A stretch of DNA of 13,190 nucleotides from Candidatus Pygmaiobacter gallistercoris (GTDB lineage: Bacteria > Bacillota > Clostridia > Oscillospirales > Ruminococcaceae): the NCBI GenBank assembly GCA_019113125.1, contig DXIA01000142.1, forward strand, positions 1 through 13,190, written 5' to 3'. The position numbers and the translations under genes are program-made. Positions within the stretch are counted from its first letter, which is position 1. Every line of letters starts with the position of its first letter. The notes below the pieces were generated by a model. It saw only the letters and a program-made list of their open reading frames with translations, searched no databases and was not told the origin of the DNA. This document shows, one piece after another, positions 1 to 4,988 of the stretch.

Positions 1-135
1 GGGATCTACGCCGCCGAGCGGGAGGCGATGGAGGAGACGATCGCGGCGCTCGGGGCGGAGTTCGTCGGGGCGATGGAGCAGTTCGCCGACCGGCTCTGCG
101 CCGCCCTCGACCGGCACAGCGGCGGCGAGAAATGA
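1..135 (+). CDS. C-terminal fragment of an unidentified protein
   Basis: The window opens inside a gene. Frame 1 is open for 44 codons and ends in TGA at 133-135. The visible tail is mostly helical and acidic/alanine-rich (it includes EETIAALGAEF and QFADRLCAALDR) and could form an amphipathic or coiled-coil helix. It has no signal peptide, membrane segment or recognisable catalytic motif. Base composition and codon use match the neighbours. The next gene starts 79 bp downstream on the same strand, so the two could be co-transcribed unless the hairpin at 155-175 stops transcription. I do not recognise the family, and 44 residues are too few to assign a function. Confidence 0.7.
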   Translation, partial: GIYAAEREAMEETIAALGAEFVGAMEQFADRLCAALDRHSGGEK

Positions 136-154
136 CAAAAGGATTGCAAATGGA

Positions 155-175
155 GGTCCGCTGCAACAGCGGGCC
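155..175 (+). terminator. GC-rich hairpin, possible weak terminator
   Basis: A 9-bp stem (GGTCCGCTG with CAGCGGGCC, one G-T wobble) closes a CAA loop. The downstream sequence is only loosely T-rich, reaching TCTTTT at 185-192. It lies 19 bp after the stop of the first gene, where a terminator is expected, but the poor T-tract makes partial readthrough into the DUF4349 gene likely. Confidence 0.35.
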
Positions 176-214
176 CCCGTTCTGCGTCTTTTGGGGTGAA
201 AGGGGGCTTTGCAG

Positions 215-1102
215 ATGAAACAGAAGAGAAGACTTCGGCTGCTGGCGGCGGCACTGCTGCTGGCGCTGCTGCTGACCGGCTGCGCCGGCGCAGTGGACAA
301 TGGCACCGGCTCGATGGCCCAGGACGGGGTGGCGGCGCCGGAGCAGAGCGTCGATGCCGGTCTTGCCGGGGATACCGGGACGGCGGCGGAGGACCGCAAG
401 CTGATCACCACCGCCGAGCTCGACCTCGACGTGACCGACTTTGCGGCCGCGACCGGGGAGATCGAGCGGCAGGTCACGGCGCTCGGCGGGTATCTCTCCT
501 CGACCAGCAAGGGGGGCACGGCGGAGGAGCACAGCCGCTGGGCGGAGTACCGCGCCCGGATCCCGGCAGAGCGGCTGGAGGAGTTCCTCGCCGCGGCCGG
601 CGGCGCCGGCACGGTGGTCTCGATGACCCAGGGCACCACCGACATCACCGCCGACTATGTCGACAGCGCGGCGCGGCTTGCGAGCCTCGAGGCGCAGGAG
701 CAGCGGCTGCTCGAGCTGACCGCCGGGGCCGGCACCCTCGAGGACCTGCTGCTGCTCGAGGACAAGCTGACCGAGGTGCGGGGGGAGATCGAGAGCCTGA
801 CCGGCCAGCTGAAACTCTACGACAACCAGGTCGCCTACGCGACGGTGGACCTCAGGGTGAATGAGGTGCTGCGGGAGACGCTGACCGCCCCGACCTTTGG
901 CGACCGGGTGGGCGAGGCGTTCTACGGCTCCTGGCAGAACTTCTGCGGCCTGATCGGGGACGGGATCATCGCCGTGATCTATCTGCTGCCGGTGCTGCTC
1001 GCGGTGCTGGTGCTGGGCGGGGCGGTGCTGCTCGCGGTCTTTGTCGCCCGCCGGCGCAGAAACCGCACCCCGCCGCCCCCGCCGCCGCCGACCGGTGGGT
1101 GA
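215..1102 (+). CDS. DUF4349 domain-containing lipoprotein
   Basis: A 295-residue envelope protein with the full DUF4349 layout. Residues 1-23 form a lipoprotein signal: basic MKQKRR, a leucine/alanine-rich core, and lipobox LLTGC with Cys23 as the likely lipidated residue. A low-complexity linker follows. The DUF4349 core starts near residue 60 (RKLITTAELDLDV) and contains GGYLSS, YRARIPAERLEEFL, and an ADYVDSAARLASLEAQEQRL helix that begins a coiled coil to about residue 205. A membrane helix spans about 249-277, then a basic stretch (ARRRRNR) and a Pro7 tail that would be cytoplasmic. It is therefore anchored at both ends with its middle outside. ATG at 215 is preferred because AAAGGGGG at 199-206 is well spaced; TTG at 209 in frame lies too close. 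The biochemical role of DUF4349 is unknown. Family call confident, function not. Confidence 0.88.
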   Translation: MKQKRRLRLLAAALLLALLLTGCAGAVDNGTGSMAQDGVAAPEQSVDAGLAGDTGTAAEDRKLITTAELDLDVTDFAAATGEIERQVTALGGYLSSTSKGGTAEEHSRWAEYRARIPAERLEEFLAAAGGAGTVVSMTQGTTDITADYVDSAARLASLEAQEQRLLELTAGAGTLEDLLLLEDKLTEVRGEIESLTGQLKLYDNQVAYATVDLRVNEVLRETLTAPTFGDRVGEAFYGSWQNFCGLIGDGIIAVIYLLPVLLAVLVLGGAVLLAVFVARRRRNRTPPPPPPPTGG

Positions 1103-1118
1103 TCTTTGGCAGAACCAC

Positions 1119-1173
1119 GGTTTTGCGGCCGGTTTCTGAGCAAAGATTTGTCGGGTTTGCCGGTTGCAAAACC
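1119..1173 (+). other. Inverted repeat in the gap before ilvE
   Basis: GGTTTTGCGGCCGG at 1119-1132 pairs with CCGGTTGCAAAACC at 1160-1173: 12 of 14 positions pair, with a two-base internal mismatch and a 27-nt loop. No T-run follows, so it is not a classical terminator. It lies 16 bp after the DUF4349 stop, and its right arm overlaps the -35 element proposed for ilvE. It could be an RNA 3'-end structure for the lipoprotein mRNA, or a DNA site at the ilvE promoter. Confidence 0.45.
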
Positions 1174-1193
1174 CGGGGCATTGCAGGTATGAT
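1164..1193 (+). promoter_or_regulatory. Candidate promoter for ilvE
   Basis: TTGCAA at 1164-1169 and TATGAT at 1188-1193 are separated by 18 bp, a good sigma-A-like match. Transcription would start near 1200 and give a leader of about 90 nt that begins almost directly with the hairpin at 1203-1255. No better promoter is visible between that hairpin and the ilvE start. Confidence 0.5.
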
Positions 1194-1202
1194 GGAAAAA
1201 GG

Positions 1203-1255
1203 AGCAAGGGCGCTCGGGCCGGGGGATATCTGCCCCGGGCCCCTGGGCCCTTGCT
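1203..1255 (+). promoter_or_regulatory. Long GC-rich hairpin in the ilvE leader
   Basis: Outer arms AGCAAGGGC (1203-1211) and GCCCTTGCT (1247-1255) pair perfectly. The inside continues as a GC-rich stem with a few mismatches and one bulge, down to a loop around GATATCTG. The T-tract after it is poor (GTCATTTTAT). If the promoter at 1164-1193 is real, the structure sits at the 5' end of the ilvE mRNA, about 33 nt before the start codon, and may affect stability or translation. Otherwise it could be a late terminator of the upstream gene. It lacks T-box hallmarks, and no leader-peptide ORF is visible. Confidence 0.5.
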
Positions 1256-1288
1256 GTCATTTTATAGAGGGAAGAGAGAGACCACTGT

Positions 1289-2353
1289 ATGCAGAAGATC
1301 CGATTTGAAAAGACCGAACACCCCAAGGCAAAGCCCACCGGCGCACTGGGCTTTGGCACCATCTTCACCGACCACATGTTCCTGATGGACTACACCGCCG
1401 GCGAGGGCTGGCACGACCCGCGGATCGTCCCCTACGCCCCGCTGGTGCTCGACCCCGCGGCATTGGTCTTCCACTACGCGCAGGAGTGCTTTGAGGGGCT
1501 CAAGGCCTACCGCACCGAAACCGGCAGGGTCCAGCTGTTCCGCCCCGACAAGAACGGCGCCCGGCTGGTCTCGACCCACCGGCGGCTCTGCATCCCCGAG
1601 ATCCCGGTCGAGGACTTTGTCGAGGCGGTCCGCGCGCTGGTCGCGGCCGATATCGACTGGGTCCCCTCCGACCCCGGCACCAGCCTCTATCTGCGCCCCT
1701 TCACGATCGCGACCGAGCCGAAACTCGGGGTCAAGGCGAGCGACAGCTACCTGTTCTGCATCATCGCCAGCCCCTCCGGCAGCTACTACGCCAGCGGCAT
1801 CAACCCGGTCAGGATCTATGTCGAGGACGAGTACACCCGCGCGGCCCCCGGCGGCACCGGCGCGATCAAGTGCGGCGGCAACTACGCCGCGAGCCTCCTC
1901 TCGGGCGAGAAGGCCCACCAGCTCGGCTTTGACCAGGTGCTCTGGCTCGACGGGATCCACCGGAAGTATGTCGAGGAGGTCGGCAGCATGAACTGCTTCT
2001 TCAAGATCGACGGGGTGCTCTACACCGCCCCGACCGACGGCACCGTGCTGCCCGGCATCACCCGGATGAGCTGCATCGAGCTGCTCGAGCAGTGGGGCTA
2101 CAAGGTCAGTGTCGACCGGCTGGCGATCGACGACCTGATGGCCGCCGCGGCCGACGGCCGGCTCGAGGAGGTCTTCGGCACCGGCACCGCCGCCGTCATC
2201 AGCCCGGTCGGCGAGCTGAAGTACAAGGACCAGACCGCCATCATCAGCGGCGGCAAGATCGGCCCGGTCACCCAGAAACTCTATGACACCCTGACCGGCA
2301 TCCAGTACGGCCGGATCACCGCCCCCGCGGGCTGGATCGTCCCGGTCGACTGA
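1289..2353 (+). CDS. ilvE: Branched-chain amino acid aminotransferase (BCAT, type II)
   Basis: PLP-dependent cytoplasmic enzyme that moves the amino group between glutamate and branched-chain 2-keto acids, the last step of Val/Leu/Ile synthesis and the first of their breakdown. The 354 residues are normal for the type II (eukaryote-like) BCAT branch of fold-type IV enzymes. Visible landmarks are FHYAQECFEGLKAYR (61-75), LFRPDKNGARL (83-93), SLYLRPF (132-138), the PLP lysine in AIKCGGNYAAS (Lys194), EEVGSMNCFF with Glu230 (229-238), TVLPGITR (252-259) and the phosphate-binding EEVFGTGTAAVISPVG (293-308). ATG at 1289 is preceded by a purine-rich GAAGAGAGAG rather than a canonical AGGAGG. It has its own leader with a large hairpin and a strong terminator, so it is probably monocistronic. 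No ilv or leu genes adjoin it. Confidence 0.94.
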   Translation: MQKIRFEKTEHPKAKPTGALGFGTIFTDHMFLMDYTAGEGWHDPRIVPYAPLVLDPAALVFHYAQECFEGLKAYRTETGRVQLFRPDKNGARLVSTHRRLCIPEIPVEDFVEAVRALVAADIDWVPSDPGTSLYLRPFTIATEPKLGVKASDSYLFCIIASPSGSYYASGINPVRIYVEDEYTRAAPGGTGAIKCGGNYAASLLSGEKAHQLGFDQVLWLDGIHRKYVEEVGSMNCFFKIDGVLYTAPTDGTVLPGITRMSCIELLEQWGYKVSVDRLAIDDLMAAAADGRLEEVFGTGTAAVISPVGELKYKDQTAIISGGKIGPVTQKLYDTLTGIQYGRITAPAGWIVPVD

Positions 2354-2393
2354 GCCGAGCGGCCAAGCCGCATCGACCGAGCAGGACGAAGTC

Positions 2394-2416
2394 TTTGCAG
2401 ACACCGTCTCTGCAAA
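2394..2416 (+). repeat. Perfect 8-bp inverted repeat after ilvE
   Basis: TTTGCAGA (2394-2401) and TCTGCAAA (2409-2416) are exact reverse complements around a 7-nt loop. It lies 40 bp after the ilvE stop and ends 2 bp before the terminator stem. It may add to 3'-end structure of the ilvE mRNA; no T-run follows it. Confidence 0.4.
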
Positions 2417-2418
2417 CC

Positions 2419-2452
2419 AAGAGAGAGAATCCACCGGATTTCTCTCTTTTTT
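2419..2452 (+). terminator. Rho-independent terminator of ilvE
   Basis: AAGAGAGAGAATCC (2419-2432) pairs with GGATT plus CTCTCTT after a single bulged T, closing an ACC loop, and runs into six Ts at 2447-2452. The promoter of the next gene begins 2 bp later, so the two transcription units are cleanly separated. Confidence 0.85.
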
Positions 2453-2453
2453 C

Positions 2454-2482
2454 TTGACAAAAGATTTGTAATGCTTTATATT
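2454..2482 (+). promoter_or_regulatory. Strong promoter of the padR-HAAS unit
   Basis: Consensus TTGACA at 2454-2459, a 17-bp spacer and TATATT at 2477-2482. The AT-rich stretch stands out from the GC-rich surroundings. Transcription should start near 2490, inside the candidate PadR operator and about 23 nt before the start codon. Confidence 0.8.
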
Positions 2483-2499
2483 TAGTAATACAAAAGTAT
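2465..2499. promoter_or_regulatory. Candidate PadR operator
   Basis: Two overlapping dyads surround the -10 and start site: TTTGTA (2465-2470) mirrored by TACAAA (2489-2494), and ATAC (2488-2491) mirrored by GTAT (2496-2499) around AAAA. Many PadR repressors control their own promoter through AT-rich dyads with ATAC/GTAT-like half-sites, so autorepression is likely. This is inferred from position and symmetry, not from a known site for this protein. Confidence 0.45.
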
Positions 2500-2512
2500 G
2501 GGAGGTGCGCAG

Positions 2513-2860
2513 ATGGAGGGACGGATCGAGCGGCAGCTGAAGAAGGGGGCGCTCGAGCTGATGGTGCTGCGGCTGCTGGCCGAGCGGCCGGGCTACGGCT
2601 ACGAGCTGCTGACCGAGCTGGCCCGGCGCAGCGGGGGCTACTTCACGCTGCGGGAGGGCACCCTCTACCCGATCCTCTACCGGCTGGAGGACGACGGGCT
2701 GCTGCGGTCGGGCTGGAGCGCCGGTGCGGGCCGCAGCGCCCCGAAGAAGACCTATGAGATCACCGAGGAGGGCCGCGCCGCACTGGCAAAGGGGCAGGCG
2801 CTCTGGCGGGAATTTTCTGCGGCGGTCAGCGGGCTGCTGCTTTGGGAGGAAGAAAGATGA
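2513..2860 (+). CDS. PadR family transcriptional regulator
   Basis: A 115-residue winged-helix DNA-binding protein of the short PadR type, probably a dimeric repressor. The PadR pattern is complete: an N-terminal helix (IERQLKKGALELMVLRLLAE), PGYGYELLTEL (26-36), the recognition region with EGTLYPILYRLEDDGLL (48-64), a wing around 65-80, and KKTYEITEEGRAAL (78-91). The C-terminal dimerisation helix is short. ATG at 2513 is chosen because GGAGGT sits at 2501-2506, 6 bp away; an in-frame ATG at 2498 would start upstream of this site. It overlaps the next gene by ATGA (2857-2860), so the pair is translationally coupled. It probably represses its own promoter and responds to, or is held by, the HAAS membrane partner. 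The inducer is unknown. Confidence 0.92.
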   Translation: MEGRIERQLKKGALELMVLRLLAERPGYGYELLTELARRSGGYFTLREGTLYPILYRLEDDGLLRSGWSAGAGRSAPKKTYEITEEGRAALAKGQALWREFSAAVSGLLLWEEER

Positions 2861-3345
2861 GCGAAAAAGAGTATATCCGGGCGGTGCTGCACCGCAGCCG
2901 GCTGCCGCGGTCGGTGCGCCGCCGGCTGCGGGCGGACCTCGAGAGCGATTTTGCCGCCCGCCGCGCAAAGGGGCAGAGCGATGCCGAGATCATCGCCGCG
3001 ATGGGGCCCGCCGACCAGCTCGCCGCCGGCTTTGCGGAGGAGTTTGCCCCCCGTCCCCGCAGCGGCCGGGAGACGGCGGCCCTCGCCGGCGCGGCGGTGT
3101 TTGGGGTGCTGCTGCTGATCGGCCTTGTCTGGTTTGTCGCCGAGCAGCTGATCCTTGGGGGCCTCTTCGGCGGTCTGACCGGCGGGCCGGTCGGCGGGGT
3201 CGGGGTGATCGGCGGGGTGGACGGCCCCACCGTCGTGCTGGTCTCGAGCGAACCCGCGCTCTGGCCCTGGATCCTCTTTTTGCTGCTCGCGGCGGGGCTG
3301 GCGGTCTGCCTGCTGCTCTACCGCCGCTGGCGGAACCGCGATTAA
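2857..3345 (+). CDS. DUF1700/HAAS-type membrane protein coupled to PadR
   Basis: A 162-residue protein with a cytoplasmic helical HAAS/DUF1700-like head: MSEKEYIRAVLHRSRLP, then a basic helix, then DAEIIAAMGPADQLAAGFAEEF (42-63), matching the usual 'AI..lG.P..lA..f' pattern. Two membrane segments follow, about 74-100 and 135-155, with a basic C-terminus (YRRWRNRD) that should be inside. HAAS proteins are usually encoded right after a PadR gene and are thought to link the regulator to the membrane; here the ORFs overlap by four bases. The loop between the helices (112-131) is unusual: it contains GVGVIGGVDGPT, closely resembling the GIIGGADGPT signature of Na+-pumping decarboxylase beta subunits (OadB/GcdB), although the rest of those proteins is absent. 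The family call rests on layout, context and length; the target of the pair is unknown. Confidence 0.8.
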   Translation: MSEKEYIRAVLHRSRLPRSVRRRLRADLESDFAARRAKGQSDAEIIAAMGPADQLAAGFAEEFAPRPRSGRETAALAGAAVFGVLLLIGLVWFVAEQLILGGLFGGLTGGPVGGVGVIGGVDGPTVVLVSSEPALWPWILFLLLAAGLAVCLLLYRRWRNRD

Positions 3346-3349
3346 ACAC

Positions 3350-3386
3350 AAAAAACGCAGGGTTTGCAAAAACCCTGCGTTTTTTT
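3350..3386. terminator. Bidirectional terminator, HAAS gene / amylase
   Basis: A perfect 16-bp stem, A6-CGCAGGGTTT (3350-3365) with its complement ending in T6 (3370-3385), closes a GCAA loop at 3366-3369. A-run and T-run flank the stem, so it should stop transcription in both directions. It begins 5 bp after the HAAS stop and ends 4 bp before the amylase stop. Confidence 0.93.
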
Positions 3387-3389
3387 CAG

Positions 3390-4832
3390 TCAGATCCGGA
3401 TGTAGACCCGGGCGCTGCCCCCCTCGACCGAGAAGTCGGCGCTGCCCGTCTCGTCCAGCACCACCGCCCGCCCGCCGCCGGTGACCGGCGCGAAGGTCGC
3501 CCCGGCGTGCCGGGGGCCGAGGGTCATCCGCTTGGTGCCCCCCGCCCCGTCCGAGAGGACCACCGCGATGCCGCTGCCGGGATGATCGTCCGTCCCCTCG
3601 AGGGTCCAGCCGATGACGTTCGGGTCGTCGAGGTAGGCCCGCCGCGCGCCGTAGGCCCGCTCGGCCCGCACCCGCAGCATCGCCGCGAGGTCGCCGCCGA
3701 CCGGGTTGATCCCATCGTGGGGGATGCCGTACCAGTCCCCCCAGAAGACGCAGGGCAGCCCCTCGCCCCAGAGCAGGATCAGCGCGTAGGCGATCGGCTT
3801 GAACCAGCCGTCCACCCAGCTCTCGAGCGCCTGGCCGGGCTGGGTGTCGTGGTTGTCGACGAAGGTCACCGCCCGCTCGGGGCGCGCGGCGAGCAGGGTG
3901 CCGTCGAGGATGGTCCGCATGTCGTACCCCCCGCCCCCGTGGGAGGCGTTGTAGAGATTGAAGTGGAGCGGCACGTCGAAGAGGCTCATGCAGTCCCCGC
4001 AGGCGTCGAGGTAGGAGCGCAGGGTGGCAAGGTCGTTCTTCCAGTACTCCCCCACCGCGAAGAGGGGTTTACCGCTCTCGCTGCGCAGCCGGCCCAGCCA
4101 GTGGGTGAAGAAGTCCGACCGGATGTGCTTGACCGCGTCCAGCCGAAAGCCGTCCGCCCCGGTCGTCCCGAGGTACCAGCTGCCCCACCGGTCGAGCTCG
4201 GCGACCACCTCGGGGTTGCCCATGTCGAGGTCCGCCCCCATCAGGTAGTCGTAGTTGCCGTTCTCGGTGTCCACCCCGCTGTCCCACGCCTTGCCGGCGA
4301 ACTGGTAGATCGCCCCCTTCTTGCGGGCGTCGTCCCAGTCCACCCCGTCAAAGTGATGCCAGTTCCAGCGAAAATCGCTGTATTTGCCGCCCCGGCCGGG
4401 GAAGTCGAACCGGGTGTAGGCGGTGATCGTCTCCTCCCCCGTCACCTCCCGGTTGCGGTCCTTCGCGTCGGATTCCTCCGCCGTCACCTGCTCGGTGCCG
4501 TCCGCCCCGATCCGGTGGTTGAGCACGATGTCGGGGTAGACCTTGATGCCGGCGGCGTGGAGCGCCGCGATCGCGTCGAGGTACTCCTGCCGGGTGCCGT
4601 ATTTGGTCGCCACCGTCCCCTTCTGGTCGAACTCCCCGAGGTCATAGGTGTCGTAGACGGCGTAGCCGACCTCCTCGGCGCCGCCCGCCCCCTTGTAGGC
4701 CGGGGGCAGCCAGACGGCGGTGATCCCCTGCGCCGCCAGCGCGCCGGCCGCCGCCTTGCACCGCCGCCAGTGCCCCCCGTCGGCGGGCAGATACCACTCA
4801 AAAGCCTGCATCAGCGTCTCGTTGCGCTGCAT
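3390..4832 (-). CDS. Cytoplasmic alpha-amylase, GH13 AmyS-like
   Basis: Alpha-1,4-glucan endohydrolase of the liquefying Bacillus-type branch (GH13_5). The 480 residues match a mature B. licheniformis amylase almost without offset. Catalytic residues are Asp232 in GFRLDAVKH, Glu262 in VGEYW and Asp329 in FVDNHDTQ, one above the Bacillus numbering (231/261/328). Region I is DIVLNH (101-106); the DTENGNYDYLMGADLD block (188-203) carries Ca/Na ligands. The ligand I recall as Asp204 in the Bacillus enzyme is Gly205 here. The protein begins at the barrel (MQRNETLMQAFEWY) with no signal peptide, so it should act on intracellular glycogen or imported maltodextrin. ATG at 4832 is preferred (GAAGGGAA about 8 bp upstream); GTG at 4841 in frame is an alternative. 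It is read towards the HAAS gene and away from the MATE gene. Confidence 0.93.
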   Translation of the reverse strand: MQRNETLMQAFEWYLPADGGHWRRCKAAAGALAAQGITAVWLPPAYKGAGGAEEVGYAVYDTYDLGEFDQKGTVATKYGTRQEYLDAIAALHAAGIKVYPDIVLNHRIGADGTEQVTAEESDAKDRNREVTGEETITAYTRFDFPGRGGKYSDFRWNWHHFDGVDWDDARKKGAIYQFAGKAWDSGVDTENGNYDYLMGADLDMGNPEVVAELDRWGSWYLGTTGADGFRLDAVKHIRSDFFTHWLGRLRSESGKPLFAVGEYWKNDLATLRSYLDACGDCMSLFDVPLHFNLYNASHGGGGYDMRTILDGTLLAARPERAVTFVDNHDTQPGQALESWVDGWFKPIAYALILLWGEGLPCVFWGDWYGIPHDGINPVGGDLAAMLRVRAERAYGARRAYLDDPNVIGWTLEGTDDHPGSGIAVVLSDGAGGTKRMTLGPRHAGATFAPVTGGGRAVVLDETGSADFSVEGGSARVYIRI

Positions 4833-4864
4833 ATCCCTCACTTCCCTTCGCTGTTCTGCCCTCT

Positions 4865-4893
4865 ATTCTACCGCAGATTCGTGAAAAAGAAAG
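4865..4893 (-). promoter_or_regulatory. Weak candidate promoter for the amylase
   Basis: On the minus strand TAGAAT (4870-4865) is a fair -10. The -35 position 17 bp upstream reads CTTTCT (4893-4888), a poor match. Transcription would start near 4858, about 25 nt before the ATG. The palindrome at 4901-4928 lies just upstream, so its binding protein could also affect this gene. Confidence 0.3.
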
Positions 4894-4900
4894 GAAAAAT

Positions 4901-4928
4901 CAAAATAGTTGCATACGCAACTATTTTG
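4901..4928. promoter_or_regulatory. Palindromic MarR-type operator
   Basis: Perfect 12-bp arms: CAAAATAGTTGC (4901-4912) and GCAACTATTTTG (4917-4928), around ATAC. The core TTGC-N4-GCAA with AT-rich flanks is typical in size and symmetry of MarR-family sites. It covers the -35 element of the MATE promoter, so binding should block that promoter. The natural ligand is the MarR protein encoded two genes along in the same unit. The pairing of regulator and site is inferred. Confidence 0.75.
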
Positions 4929-4937
4929 TGTTAAGAT
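4909..4937 (+). promoter_or_regulatory. Promoter of the MATE-marR operon
   Basis: TTGCAT (4909-4914), a 17-bp spacer and TAAGAT (4932-4937) with an upstream TG at 4929-4930, the extended -10 position. Transcription would start near 4944. The leader includes a perfect A6T6 tract. The -35 lies inside the palindrome, which fits repression by occlusion. Confidence 0.65.
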
Positions 4938-4988
4938 GGGGCGGGAAATAAAAAAATTTTTTGGTGTGACGAAAGGATGGGATGCAGC

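Noticed and set aside
1103..1288. T-box riboswitch before ilvE
   Set aside because: No T-box consensus (AGGGTGGNACCGCG-like), and the leader from the predicted start is only about 90 nt.
2498..2512. padR starting at ATG 2498
   Set aside because: This would put the ribosome site GGAGGT inside the coding region and overlap the operator; ATG 2513 has ideal spacing.
1262..2968. 568-codon open frame on the minus strand antisense to ilvE and padR
   Set aside because: It crosses a terminator and a promoter, has low-complexity Ala/Gly/Arg-rich content, no domain and no ribosome site. High GC at third positions of the real genes removes stops on the other strand.
2724..4934. 736-codon plus-strand open frame antisense to the amylase
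   Set aside because: The amylase on the opposite strand has a full catalytic set; this frame runs through two genes and a perfect terminator and resembles nothing known.
4950..4962. A6T6 tract in the MATE leader as a terminator or origin element
   Set aside because: A self-complementary run without a GC stem; probably just an AT-rich leader, perhaps DNA bending.
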